From NCBI GenBank assembly GCA_013423325.1, contig BLJB01000806.1:7216-25421 (forward strand): 18,206 bases of DNA, in the 5' to 3' direction. Every line of letters starts with the position of its first letter. The first letter of the stretch is position 1. The notes below the pieces were generated by a model. The model did not search any database, was not told the DNA's origin, and saw only the letters and a program-made list of their open reading frames with translations. Position numbers and translations under genes: made by a program. Positions 1 through 10,166 of this stretch are shown piece after piece. Source of the DNA: Usnea hakonensis. Taxonomy: Eukaryota > Ascomycota > Lecanoromycetes > Lecanorales > Parmeliaceae.

Positions 1-60
1 CCGTAATTACCTTTCGAAGTTTAGGTAGACACGACGTATAAATTCAAATTCAAAAAAAAA
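1..60 (+). mobile_element. 3' end and A-rich tail of a Tad1-like LINE (rest lies left of the window)
   Basis: The first 60 bases match 17,683-17,744 with scattered differences. Both begin CCGTAATTA, run through a GTATAAATT-type block and end in an A-run followed by TATT; similarity stops just after the A-run. At the second site the block closes a LINE whose ORF2 is readable upstream, so the first 60 bases are read as the 3' terminus of another copy of the same LINE family. Several CA dinucleotides survive here (AAATTCAAATTCAAAA), unlike the DNA that follows. Confidence 0.6.
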
Positions 61-129
61 TATTCTATAGTAGCGAAGCTCTAATAGGCTTTATTATTAT
101 AGTAAGATATTTCTATAATAGAAATATAG

Positions 130-960
130 TTCTATATATAGTTTTAAGGGAGATAAAGAGGGCGGTAAAAAAGAATACTAAAATAATCTAAAAAGGTTAC
201 TTATTAATCTATATTCTTAAATCTTTTTTTATAATAGCTATTAATTTAGTAAGAATTAACGCGTTTAATAATAAAGACTAAGGGGCTTATATTAAGAAGC
301 TAAAATAGAAGAATAATACCCTCTACTTTAAACTAGAGATAGTAAGAGTAGAATAACCTCTATTTATATAAATAAAAAAAATATATAGAGGGATTAAGAA
401 ATACTTTATATTTCTAATTAAAACTAAAGGCCCTAAAGGGGTAAATAGATTAATAGTAGAGAGTATAGTAGAGAATAGCTAATTACTCTATTATAGAAAA
501 TAGAAAATAGTAAGTAGACTAAAGTAGTACTATTAATACTAGTAGTATAGCTACTTTTAGAAATTATACTAGAGATTAGAAAAGTATAGATATTATATAA
601 AAGCCTACTCTATTAAGGATTATCGAGGCTAAGAGTAGAGATACTATATAGTCTATTAAAATAATTATAAGATATAGAGCTTAATCTATTAGGTTTACTA
701 ATATAAGATAGAACGCTTTAAGTAGAAAAGGGAGAATACTCTTAAATAGTATAAAGAGTCCTTAATAATAATCTAATTTATTTTAGCTCTAGTCTAAATA
801 GAGGATAAATAGAAGATAGTATTTCTAAAAAAAAAAGAGGCTAGAAGAAATCTTAAATAATTAATAATTAAGAAGGGTAAAAAGGTCGCCTAAGATATTA
901 AAAAAAGAATCGAGATAGATATATTTAATCTAGTTTAAAAAAAGAACCGGCTTCTAGAAT
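130..960 (+). pseudogene. LINE copy A ORF1 (Gag-like, zinc-knuckle) relic
   Basis: In plus frame 3 a degenerate protein reads through many TAG/TAA codons. The segment around 415-470 (KTKGPKGVNRLIVESIVENS) resembles the conserved part of Tad1-like ORF1 proteins just before the zinc knuckles. At about 525-715 Tyr codons (TAT/TAC) occur where a tandem CCHC array would have Cys or His, with the spacing of CxxCxxYxxxxxxxC and further CxxC units. TGT/TGC to TAT/TAC is the expected TpG to TpA change. ORF1 proteins of this clade bind the element RNA and form the particle with ORF2. The N-terminal boundary is uncertain because no ATG survives (ATG has become ATA). ORF2 follows in frame 2. Confidence 0.6.
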
Positions 961-999
961 ATAATTAATATAATTAATATAATTTTAATATTAAGTATA

Positions 1000-3900
1000 A
1001 TAAATACTAGTCTTAATAGTTTAAATTTTAATATCTATATTAATAAGTAGAGATAGTATATTAAAGGTCTTATAATATAATATATAGAAGTTAAAAAATA
1101 GAGTACTAGTATTACTTTTTAAAGAGCGGGAAGTATAAGATTTTAATATACTAGTAATCTAAAAATCGAACTATAATACGTTTAATAGATTAATATATAA
1201 TCTAGATTCTAATAGGTTTCTATTAGTTTATAAATTAGATCTAAATATATAAATATACTTTTATATTAATAAAAGGATAGATCTAATTAGCTAGAAGATT
1301 AGATATTAAAAAGATAACTATTACTCCTTTAGATTAAGTATTAAGTAAAATAGTAAAGATAAAGAAGAGTATACTTCTTCTTAATCCTCTACTTAAGAAT
1401 TAATTCTCTAAATATATAATATATATAACTAGTCGCTAGCGTTAATAGAGGTAGTAATAGCCTCTTTAATACTAGTATTCTTAGAATAAGCCTTAGAGGA
1501 GAAAGGTAAATATATAGCTTTTAGAGACTTTAATTTCTACTATTTTAGATAGAATAATAAAGGGCGATATATATATTATAAAATAATTAATAAATTTATC
1601 GAAGTTATTTAAGCTAAGAAAATAACTTTAGGGCTATTAAATAATTTAGTTATATAGAAATCTTAGGGCTCGGAGTTAGCTATTAATCTAATCTTTCTAA
1701 TATTAACTATTTATTAGGCTATAATTTATTATACTTTAAGAGAAGATTTAGAATATATATCTAATTATATACTAATAGTAATAAAACTAGAATAGTAATA
1801 GAAAGAGATATTAATAAGAAAGTAATAATTATAAAAAAAATTAGTTAAAAAAGATATTATCTTTAAAATAGCAAGGGGTAGTAGTACTCTATAAAGTACT
1901 CTTTCTAGGAGGCCTATAAGAATAGAGAAGGAGGTAGACGCCTTTATAAGAACTATAAACTAAGGTTTTTAAAAGATAATAGAGAACTATATATTATAAA
2001 TAGAGCCTATAACTAATTTAAAATTATATTAGAATATAGATTATATAAAAGTTACTAAGGCGGTTAAATTTAGATTAAGAGAGTATTATTAACTCTAAAA
2101 TAAATAGTTAATTAAGAAATTTCGGGAGGCTAAAAGAGAGAAGATAAAGATTATATATAAAATTTATATACTCTATTAGCGCGAGGGAGTATATAAAGTA
2201 TCTTTAAAAAAAGATAAAATCTAGAAGCTTATTTAATAGAGAAGAGAGTAGAGTATAGCTTTAAAACTCTTATTATAATTTTTAACTATTCTAGACTAAA
2301 GAGGGATAAAATAGTTTAGATTTAAAAATAAGATTAATATTCTAAAAAGAGTACTATTTCTATTTACTCTAATAATCGATCTAGAGGATATTCTAGATAT
2401 CTAATATTTAACTCTAATATTTATAGGGAATAGAATTAATAGAGACGAGATACTAAAAATAATTATATATCTAATAATAGATAAAGTCTTAAGTATCTTA
2501 AAAATCCCTAATTAGTTTCTAAAGAGTATAGCCCTATATATTATAGACTCTTTTACTAGACTCTTCTAAGTCTATTTTAATTTAGAATACTATCTAAAAA
2601 TCTTTAAAGAGGCTAATATAATAATATTAAAAAAGTCGAATAAGCCTAACTATTTAAAATCTAAGGCGTATTAACTAATAGCCTTATTTAATACTCTAGA
2701 TAAAGTACTAAAAATAGTAATCTTAAAATAGTTAGCGGGACTAATAGAAAGATATAGTCTTTTTTCTTAATAATAAATAGAAGTAAAAAAAGGTAGATTA
2801 ATAGAAATAATACTAAAATTATTAATAGAAGCGATTTATATTATATAAAATTATAGTACTATTAATAATAGAAAAGTTACTAGTCTACTTTTACTAGATA
2901 TTATAGATACCTTTAATAACGTCTTATATAAGAGGCTCCTTTATAATCTAAGGGAAAGAAGAGTTCTAGAAAAGATAATAAAATAGATATCTAACTTCCT
3001 TATAAATATAGTAATATTTATAATATTAGAGGGCTAAATAAGTATAATAGAGATAGTAGAAATAGATATTCTTTAAAAATTATTAATCTCCTCTATACTA
3101 TTTCTCTTCTTTAATACCCCTCTAATTAAATAATATATAAGAGCTACTCTTTTTATCTAGATAAAAGATTTTATTAATAATATTTATTTATTAATATATA
3201 GCGGAAGTATAGAAAATAATTATAGAGTACTATATAAGATCTATAATATCTATCTTAGATAGATTAAGATATATAGAATAATATTCGCCCTTAAGAAATA
3301 TAAGCTAGTATATCTTATAAGGAGCCTAAAGAAATTTAATATAGAGATATTCTTAAATTTCGAGAAAATAAAAATAGACTCTAGTTCGAGTATTAGAGTA
3401 TTAGACTTATATATAAATACTAAACTTTAATAGAAACTATATATTACTTAATTAACGATCTATATTATAGGATAGAAACGAGCCCTAGAATATCTTACTA
3501 ACTCGATATAGAGAGTAATATTCGCTAGATATTATATAATATATAATATAGTTATATACTCGATATTAATATTTATAGTATTAATTTAGTACTATTCTTA
3601 TAGGATTAAGGAATTCTTCTAAAAGCTCTCTAAAAAGCTAGCTAAAATATAAAATAAGTATTTCTATAAAGTAATCGGGGTATATAAGGCTATACCTATT
3701 CTAATTCTAAAGGCGAAAGTATTAATACTCCTATTAGAATATTAGCTAGATAAGCTAGTACTATAATACTAGGCCCTATAAGATATTTATATTACTATAA
3801 GAGAGGGTAATAAATAAATCGTTTAATATCTTTAAGTTAATAGAGGTAGAAGAAGAAAGCTAAGATCTATATCTATAATAGAAAAGAAAGTCTAGGCTCT

Positions 3901-4510
3901 TAAGATCCTAAAAGAAAAGAGCTAGAACTAAGTAACTACTAGTATAAGGAGAAAAAAGGGATAGATTAATCTATTTAAAGATATCGAGAAATATTAAAGT
4001 ATTAATATTATAAGACGGAAAATATAAGATTAGTTCTATAATTAGAGATTAAGAAAATAGAAAAAGTACTAATAAAGAACTCTAAATATAATAAAAACCA
4101 CTACTTAGATAGAAGACTTATATAATAGAAGATTTAATTACTATAGAATATTAAGGAAAACTAAGAGCTCGATTATTATCTAAATAAGAAGTAGTAAAAT
4201 CGGACTTAATATATTCCTTAATAGAATAAGGGTACTAGAGATTAACTTTAACTATATATATAAATAGAGAAAGTAGAATATTAAATATATTCTTCTCTTC
4301 TATTTAAAATTATATAGAGATAGATTATAACTACTCGTAAAAGTAGATATCGAGGATTTCTAGATAATATTAATTATAACTAAAAGGATTTAGATAGTAG
4401 TAAAATAAATAGTTAATTTAGACTAGTTAAATAGCTTCGAGCTAGCTAGTAAATAACTTTAATAGTTAAGATTACCCCTTAGAGTAGAGAAGATTATTAA
4501 GCCTAAAAAG
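1000..4510 (+). pseudogene. LINE copy A ORF2 relic (endonuclease and reverse transcriptase)
   Basis: This is the polyprotein that nicks target DNA and copies the LINE RNA by target-primed reverse transcription. Everything below lies in plus frame 2. The endonuclease runs from about 1,050 to 1,800: a degenerate RFLLVYKLDLN and FYINKRID stretch, then RDFNFYYF at 1,523-1,546 in place of GDFNxHH, then SNY at 1,760-1,768 in place of SDH. Reverse transcriptase spans about 2,560-3,400: LLLDII with its Asp intact at about 2,896, and FINN at 3,170-3,181 where FxDD is expected. A block near 3,650-3,790 (KVIGVYKAIPILILKAKV) matches the Tad-type segment after the RT. The C-terminal Cys/His motif is near 4,255-4,300, with Cys read as Tyr. 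Dozens of in-frame stops and loss of the endonuclease and RT catalytic residues make it dead. No frameshift was needed to follow it. Confidence 0.82.
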
Positions 4511-4615
4511 GATATATAAAGAAAAGATCGTATTAGTTCTTAGGGGCCGAGGCGGTTAAGGGAAATAAATATAAAGATTAGAAAAGTCGAGATATAGAAA
4601 AAGAAAAATACGCGA

Positions 4616-4742
4616 TAGTATATTAGAACTCTTTAAAAGTATAGTAGAGAGAAAACGTATTATTTAGTTAGAGTTTTTATTTAGAGGTTCGCCCTTAGGT
4701 TTCTTTAACGTCTAGCTCTATTAGCTTAGCGATAATAGTACC
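4616..4742 (+). repeat. LINE copy A 3' terminal block, inverted partner of 9155-9286
   Basis: About 127 bases at the end of LINE copy A recur in inverted orientation at 9,155-9,286. Shared landmarks are TATTAGAACTCTTT, GGTTCGCCCTTAGG and AGCTTAGCGATAATAGTACC. The two arms are about 4.4 kb apart and face each other. Because the left arm is the 3' end of a LINE with readable ORF2, the shared block is most simply a family 3' end. Confidence 0.8.
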
Positions 4743-5288
4743 CTTATTAGCTTATATTAAGTAGCTAGTATAGGCGTATAATATAATTAATTAATTAATT
4801 AATCTCCTTATTATTACTATTTTAAAAAGTACTAGATAAGATATTTCTAACTCTAAAATAAGATCTTTCTAATATATTATTAATTTAATATTTAATATTA
4901 GAAGCGCTAGTTATAAATTTATTAAATTCCTTTTCTAGCGCTAACTAATAAATAGATAACTAGGATTATAGACTAATTTTATATTACTAGTTATTAATTC
5001 TAAATAACTCGTTCTCTTTAAAAGAATTAAGTAAAGTTATTTTATTATAGAACTTATTTAAATTATACTTTATCTTTATATAGTACTTTTTTAGTTTTAA
5101 TTATATTAAATTTAATATAATTAATATTTCCTTTTTTTATAGAATCTTTTTTTATTTAATATATTTAATTACTTTTTTAAAGTAATAAAAAAGTCTAATA
5201 TAAATATAGAATATTTTATAACTTATTATACTTTTAGTCTTATTAATAGTCTATATTATTTTAATAAATTATTAAATAATATTTATAA

Positions 5289-5427
5289 GATATACTATTA
5301 GATTCTATTTTATCTTATTAAGTTTAAATTAGAAGATTTCTATCTTTTTAATAAAAGTACTAATTTTAACTCGTAATAAATATATATAAATTAATATATA
5401 AAATATTAAGTTCTAGTATATAGCTAT
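5289..5427 (-). repeat. hAT segment duplicated at 10918-11057
   Basis: This 139-bp stretch is part of the hAT transposase frame (around the WNSTFYML-type motif) and is closely matched by 10,918-11,057 in the same orientation, with substitutions and at least one 1-base indel. Similarity ends abruptly on both sides, so the second site holds a short fragment of the same hAT family. Confidence 0.75.
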
Positions 5428-5898
5428 ATTTTATATAAGCTTTAAAAGATAAGATTTTAATTTTCTTACCCCCTCCTTAAGATTCTAAGATAGAAAAGTA
5501 TATAAGAGTCTACTATTATTAAGGTTTTTTTATTAAATAGCTTAGAACTTCTCTTTATATTAACTATTAGTATTAATATAGATAGCGGTTTTCCGGACCT
5601 AATCTTATTAGCGAACTAGAATAATAACTAGAATAATAATTAGAAATAAAAGAGATTATATCTTTATTAAAAGATAGGGTAAAATTTTACCCTTTAGTTT
5701 CTATAAATTCTACTCCTCGTTATTACCCTAGTAATCTTATAACTACTTATTTATAAGGTAAATCTTAATAGCTCCTATTAATTACTCTAGAAATAATTAA
5801 ATAATATATACTAGATATAGAATATATTCGCTATCTACTATTAATAAAATATTATTTTATTTATTTATTAGTAGTAAATCTATTTCTATTTTAATCTA

Positions 5899-5922
5899 TT
5901 TTTTTTTTTTTTTTTTTTTTTT
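5899..5922 (+). repeat. Homopolymer run of 24 T
   Basis: There are 24 consecutive T (24 A on the minus strand), directly followed by two N. On the minus strand the run falls between the hAT DNxSN-type and HxIxCLAH-type motifs, where it would encode a poly-Lys linker if translated. It could also be a LINE poly(A) tail, but hAT frame resumes on both sides, which argues against that. Confidence 0.9.
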
Positions 5923-5924
5923 NN
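5923..5924. other. Assembly gap (NN)
   Basis: Two undetermined bases adjoin the 24-T run, consistent with a collapsed or unresolved homopolymer. The true local length is unknown. Confidence 0.95.
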
Positions 5925-6949
5925 TTATATATCTAGATAACTTCTTTAAATAAGATATTTATATTACTAATATTATTATTTATAATAATATATATATAAT
6001 CTTTAAAACTATAGTCTTAAATAATTTTAAAAAGAATTATAGTAAGTCTTTTACTACTATATACTTCTTTAATCTATTTAAAGTTAATATAAATATCTTA
6101 ATATATAAATTAGATATTAATCTAGTAAGCGACTACGTCTATATATATAGATCTATTATATAGTAATTATTTATCTAAAATAAAGAATATCTTTAAACTA
6201 TTATTTAATAATTTATTAAGAATCTAATTTTAGATTAATTAGATCCTTTTTAAAATCCTATTATAAATAGTTAATATACTAGATAATATTACTATATTAT
6301 CTAGATATAGAAATAGATACTAAAGCTAAATACTATTAATAGAATTATAAAATATATTAAGGGAGATAATTATTTATAGAAAGTAATCTTTAAAATTTAC
6401 CCTTTATAATTAATATTTATTAATTATTATTTTAGTTTCTCTAATTTAGTACCTCTATTTAGATTAGATCCTAAATTCTAGTAATTATTCTAGTAATTAT
6501 ATATAGAAAATAGGCTTAATTATATATCTATTTTAATATTATATTTTAAAAATCTAATTATTTTAGGCTACTACTATTAGCCTTTTTATTATACGCCTAG
6601 CTTTTAAGATATTTACTAAAAGTACTAGTACTCTATTTAAGACTAGAATAGATTAAAGCGTAATTATAGTATAAATAAATAATATATAATTAATTATTAC
6701 TAATACTAACTATTTAATATTTAATATATTTCTAGATTTTAGACTTCTATTTTTTAAATATTTAATAAATAGTATTTTTATTAATTTTAGACTTTATTTA
6801 ATTTTTAATAATTATTAGATAGATATCTATTATAAAGTAAAAATCTCGATCTTTATAGAAAATTATTAATAATATTAGATTTTCCTTATATTACTACTAT
6901 TCTTTTTAATAAAATAGGTAGTAATAATCTTAAGATTAATATTTAGAGC

Positions 6950-7850
6950 TACTTATTAATTTATAAAATATAATAATTTAGTAGTAAATTTATTATTAAA
7001 AAAAGAGGATAACTAGCTAGTTATTTTTAATAGTAAAAATATAAAAGTAATAGAGATAATTATTAGAATAATAGCTAGAATAAAAATAGTAAAAATATAA
7101 AAATAATAAAGATAAAAAATAATAAAAATATAAAAATAGTAAAAATAATTATTAGAATAATAATTAGAATAACTCTTATAGAATTAATAATTTAGATAAT
7201 AATTATAAAAAGTAATTATAGATAAATAGGCTACTTCTTTAGATATACCTTTTAAAATCTTTTTATTATACTAAAATTTTAAGTAGTTATATATATTATA
7301 TTTAAATTATATCTTTTCTACTTTTAATTAAATTATAAATAAAAAACTTTTAAAATAATAAATAAATATTTTATAGAATAATTTATTTCTTTTTTCTATT
7401 TCTCTATTATTTTTTATTAATATTAAAATATAGCTATATAAGATATTATATTATCTTCTATATTAGATTTTTAGAGTAATAATTAAGACTCTATATTAAC
7501 CCTTCTAAATAATTTATTAAATATTCTAGATAATATATTAAATATTATATTAATTTTATAAGGTAATAAAGAGCCTTTTTTAATAAAGGAAAAAAAATTA
7601 TAAAAGTAATATAAAATAGTTAGAAAAGTATTATAAATAAGAATAATTATTAATAAGAATAATAAAAAAAGATATTTTTAGTTAAATAGAGTAAATCTAG
7701 AGTAGCGCTCTACTTATATTATAGAAAATAATAAAGATAAAATTAGTTTTATAATTTAAAAGTATATTTATTATTTTATTTTCTAATAATATATCTAGCT
7801 AATTATATTCTACTAGTATACTAGCTTATTATATATTATATAAAACGAGT
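6950..7850. other. Unassigned RIP-mutated DNA between the hAT relic and a LINE ORF1
   Basis: About 900 bp without an identifiable gene. It contains the low-complexity block listed separately. I tried both strands: the plus strand gives an Asn/Gln/Thr-rich reading with many stops and the minus strand a hydrophobic one, and neither shows a motif I can name. It may hold hAT 5' sequence and the degraded continuation of the neighbouring LINE. Confidence 0.5.
7031..7175. repeat. A-rich imperfect tandem/low-complexity block
   Basis: Imperfect units such as GTAAAAATATAAAA, AATAATAAAGATAAAA and ATTATTAGAATAATA recur several times. With CpA to TpA mutation reversed in concept, it would have been rich in CAA/CAG-like triplets, so it may descend from a Gln/Asn-rich coding repeat or a CA-rich simple repeat. 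Confidence 0.7.
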
Positions 7851-7859
7851 AATATTATT

Positions 7860-8960
7860 ATAAAAGGATTTTAATTTTATTTATATTTTTAAAGATAAAA
7901 GTCTCTATTACTATATACCGCGTATACTTTAAGGGCTCTTAAAGCTACTTTATTATATTTTCTAATATTATACTTTTAGTTATACTTAATATATCTAGTC
8001 TTATTTTTATAGTAGGCTATTATATAGTTCTATTTCTAGTAATTAAAATACTATATTATTTTATATATATAGTATAATATCTTTTTTATTTCCCCCGCCT
8101 TAACTAGGCCTTTTAGTACTAGTCCGAAGACTATTTCTTTCGTAATAATATTAATAATTAATAATAAGTACCTTTTTTTACCCTCTCTTAATATTAGTCT
8201 TTTTATACTTACTATCTACTTTACCTTTATTATATCTAGATCTAGATATAGTCTTTTATTATTCTTTTATATCTTTTTTTTTATAATTTTCTTATTCTCT
8301 ATATCTATTATTTTAATTCTTATTTTATATATTATTATAATATAAATCCTCTTTACTATCTTTATAATCTTAAACTTTTTAGTAATCTAAATTAAGTCTC
8401 TCTCTAGAAGTTTTTTCGCCTTTATACTAGTTATTTAGAGTTCGATATTTTTACTCTTTAGTTATCGCGCTATTATAATATCCTTTAATGCGTATTTTAT
8501 TATTTTAAAGGATATAATAAGATTCTTATTAATAATTTTTATTATAAATATCTTTTTCTTTTTCTTTTTTATTCTAACTAGAAATTATCTTATTCTTTTA
8601 GATTCTTCTATAATCTCTCTCTAGGTTTATATTATTAGCTCTATTCTCGTATTTTATATTAATAATCTTATAAAGGGGTTTCCTTTACTCTAGTATCCCC
8701 CTATAGAACCTTAGAGGGTTAAGGTACTCGACTCGCTATCTATTAGACTTTAAAGCCTATATATTTCTTTCTATATATAGATCTCGAGATCGATCTATTA
8801 TTTTTTAATAAAGGTCTAAATATTTTCTAGATTCTTTTTATACGCTTTCTATATAGCTATACTTAGCTCTCTAAATAGCGTATTTTTAATAATTTCTAAT
8901 ATAGTAATAATATTATTTATTTATTCTTTTCTATTTATTTAGCTTTTTCTAAGATTTCTT
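7860..8960 (-). pseudogene. ORF1 relic of another Tad1-like LINE (zinc-knuckle Gag-like protein)
   Basis: On the minus strand from about 8,960 downward, a charged, helix-rich N-terminal region (ILEIIKNTLFRELSIAI and similar) is followed by a Lys-rich middle. A conserved block at about 8,215-8,090 reads LREGKKRYLLLIINIITKEI then GLVLKGLVKAGEIKK, closely resembling the segment before the zinc knuckles in Tad1-clade ORF1 proteins. At about 8,052-7,960 come zinc-knuckle remnants: YFNYxKxNxIAYYYKNKTRY, where Cys and His codons have become Tyr and Trp/Gln codons have become stops. This family differs in sequence from LINE copy A ORF1. No endonuclease or RT follows downstream; instead there is unassigned DNA and then the hAT relic, so this LINE is truncated or disrupted on its 3' side, which is unusual for a LINE. 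Confidence 0.68.
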
Positions 8961-9132
8961 CTATTAGTTACCCCCCCAATTAATTAGTTAGGGGTCTAGA
9001 TTATATATTTTTAATATAATTTTTCTACTACTACTTTATCTCTTTCTTCTCTATCGTTTATTATACTTCCCTCTACCTCTACCCTAAGTCGCTTACGTAC
9101 TTCGTATACCTCGTTACTACTATTAATTATAG

Positions 9133-9150
9133 ATTGAAATAAGTGTCCTT
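9133..9150 (+). repeat. Left half of an un-RIPed target site, with first 14-bp direct repeat
   Basis: ATTGAAATAAGTGTCCTT keeps two TG dinucleotides that are nearly absent elsewhere. Its last 14 bases, AAATAAGTGTCCTT (9,137-9,150), are repeated exactly at 10,167-10,180. This is the left target-site duplication of the 1-kb insertion. Confidence 0.85.
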
Positions 9151-9152
9151 AA

Positions 9153-9154
9153 NN
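9153..9154. other. Assembly gap (NN)
   Basis: Two undetermined bases lie exactly between the left direct repeat and the LINE-type 3' terminus, where a simple-repeat tail would be expected. The tail length is therefore unknown. Confidence 0.95.
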
Positions 9155-9286
9155 GGTACTATTATCGCTAAGCTAGTAGAGCTAGGCGTCGAAGAAACCT
9201 AAGGGCGAACCCCTAAATAAAAACTTCGACTAAATAGTATATTTACTTTCTATTCTACTACTATACTTCTAAAGAGTTCTAATATA
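9155..9286 (-). repeat. LINE-type 3' terminal block, inverted partner of 4616-4742
   Basis: On the minus strand this ends AGCTTAGCGATAATAGTACC, as does LINE copy A on the plus strand. It carries fewer RIP changes than the copy A arm at some sites (for example TTCGACGCCTAGC against TTTAACGTCTAGC), suggesting independent mutation of the two copies. Confidence 0.8.
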
Positions 9287-10057
9287 TTATTATATATTTA
9301 TATATTTCTTTTATCCCGGTTCTCGCTATACGCTTTAGTTAATCTATAACTTAGTATTAGCGCTTTAACGCCTAGATTAAGTTAACTATCTTATACGCTT
9401 ATCCGAGTAAGGTTATCGATTTCTAATACTCTAATAGAGTAAAACTTAATACGATTTAAATTGTTAATCGAGTATTAGGCCGTAGACTAGGTTTATTATA
9501 TATAATAGGCGTATTAATACTACGGTTAAGACTATATAGCGGAGTCTTAAGAGGGAGGTTTACGTATTAGAGATAACCGCTAGATTAATAAAAACTTATA
9601 GTCGTTATTTCTCTTAGTCGATATTAGGTAGAGATTTATTATATCTCCGTATTTACGCGTCTACTAAGAGTCTTAGTATTTACTACCTATTAGAGTAAGG
9701 AGGCCTAAGGTAGCTAAATACTTTATAGTAGTAATATATTATATCTAATCTATAGTATTATTATTCGAGGTAGAGTACGTAGAGTAATTCTTTTAATAAA
9801 TCGCGAAGGCTTTAAAGGGGGTAGCTTATTATAGAAGTCGCGCGCGCGCGTAATTAGCGTAGCGAGGAGGAGAGGGAGGATTATCTAAGAGCTCGATACT
9901 TTTTTATATTATAGATATAGTTTACTACTACTTAGTAATACTATTAATAGATATTAATATATTATTAATAGTTATTTATTATTCTCTTCTTATTTATCTA
10001 ATCCTCTATATATCGTATCTTTCGGGGTAAGACCTCTTAGCTCTATTAAACCGCGTA
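9287..10057. other. Body of the LINE-tailed insertion: no gene seen, CG-rich patches
   Basis: There is no recognisable protein motif on either strand. CG dinucleotides are frequent (for example 9,360-9,420, 9,640-9,660 and 9,835-9,870), in contrast to the near absence of CA and TG. A run of six CG steps lies at 9,839-9,850, followed by GCGTAGCGAGGAGGAGAGGG-like purine-rich DNA up to about 9,880. Confidence 0.6.
9839..9850. repeat. (CG)n dinucleotide run
   Basis: CGCGCGCGCGCG is uninterrupted within AT-rich DNA. Its survival shows that CpG was not the RIP target in this organism. Confidence 0.9.
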
Positions 10058-10114
10058 CGATAGTAACTTTTATATTACGCGATAAAACGATAGTAACCTT
10101 TATATCGCGTATAG
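10058..10114. repeat. Two-copy 30-bp tandem repeat
   Basis: CGATAGTAACTTTTATATTA (start of copy 1, at 10,058) is repeated at 10,088 as CGATAGTAACCTTTATATCG, each followed by a CGCG-containing segment. It lies near the minus-strand 5' end of the LINE-tailed insertion. The only stop-free frame of any length here (minus strand, 10,184 to 9,990, 64 codons) crosses it and therefore shows a repeated peptide; I regard that frame as chance. Confidence 0.8.
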
Positions 10115-10166
10115 TAGTAGTAGGTTCGTAGCCGGTAGTACGTATAGCTAGATCTCGTCGCCGGCT

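Larger units (their letters stand above)
61..4742 (+). mobile_element. RIP-inactivated, near full-length Tad1-like LINE (copy A)
   Basis: Two degenerate reading frames on the plus strand have the order expected of Tad1-clade non-LTR retrotransposons: a zinc-knuckle ORF1 (about 130-960), then ORF2 with AP-type endonuclease, reverse transcriptase and a C-terminal Cys/His region (about 1,000-4,510), then a short 3' region. The right end is placed at 4,742 because the last ~127 bases recur inverted at 9,155-9,286 and the match stops at GATAATAGTACC in both. The hAT relic begins immediately beyond. The left end is not defined by a terminal feature; I place it after the A-run of the preceding LINE. 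ORF2 can be followed in one frame for over 3 kb, so decay was by substitution rather than indels. Confidence 0.75.
4743..6900 (-). pseudogene. hAT-family DNA transposase relic, lacking the C-terminal dimerisation domain
   Basis: hAT transposases excise and reinsert a DNA transposon using an RNase H-like DDE core. Reading the minus strand from about 6,690: Cys-type positions at about 6,640-6,670 and STSTFSKYLK at 6,603-6,633 fit a BED zinc finger. Next come LDK-stop at about 6,166-6,178 (LDKW/LDxW type), IYIDVVAY at about 6,130, and LTIILFKII followed by NNISN at 5,963-5,977, where the catalytic DNxSN motif has become Asn-Asn. Downstream are VDSEYILYLVYII (HxIxCLAHxIQL type, about 5,820), stop-NLIFYIL near 5,395-5,415 (WNSTFYML type) and INKTKSIISYKIFYIY (about 5,200-5,260), continuing to about 4,750 in one frame. 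The usual C-terminal dimerisation block is absent; the relic stops where LINE copy A ends. A 24-base A-run plus an N gap sits inside the frame. Confidence 0.75.
9151..10166 (-). mobile_element. LINE-tailed non-autonomous insertion (SINE-like or chimeric), 1,016 bp
   Basis: The interval is framed by a perfect 14-bp direct repeat (9,137-9,150 and 10,167-10,180), a length typical of LINE-type target-primed insertion. On the minus strand it ends in the same ~130-bp block that ends LINE copy A (9,286 down to 9,155), stopping two to four bases from the repeat. The rest (9,287-10,166) shows no LINE coding frame and does not match the corresponding part of LINE copy A. It is richer in CG than its surroundings and contains a (CG)n run and a 30-bp tandem duplication. 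Known SINEs often borrow the 3' end of a partner LINE to be mobilised, and I infer the same here. I could not identify a convincing tRNA- or 5S-derived head, and about 1 kb is long for a SINE. A chimeric retrocopy or a LINE with an unusual 5' part are alternatives. Confidence 0.55.

Noticed and set aside
5469..5478. AAGGAGGGGG (minus strand) as a polypurine tract preceding an LTR
   Set aside because: The hAT reading frame passes straight through it on both sides, and no LTR partner was found.
4616..9286. Inverted arms as terminal inverted repeats of a 4.7-kb DNA transposon
   Set aside because: The left arm is the end of a LINE with readable ORF2 reaching close to it, and the right arm sits inside a segment with its own 14-bp direct repeats; independent LINE-type 3' ends explain both better.
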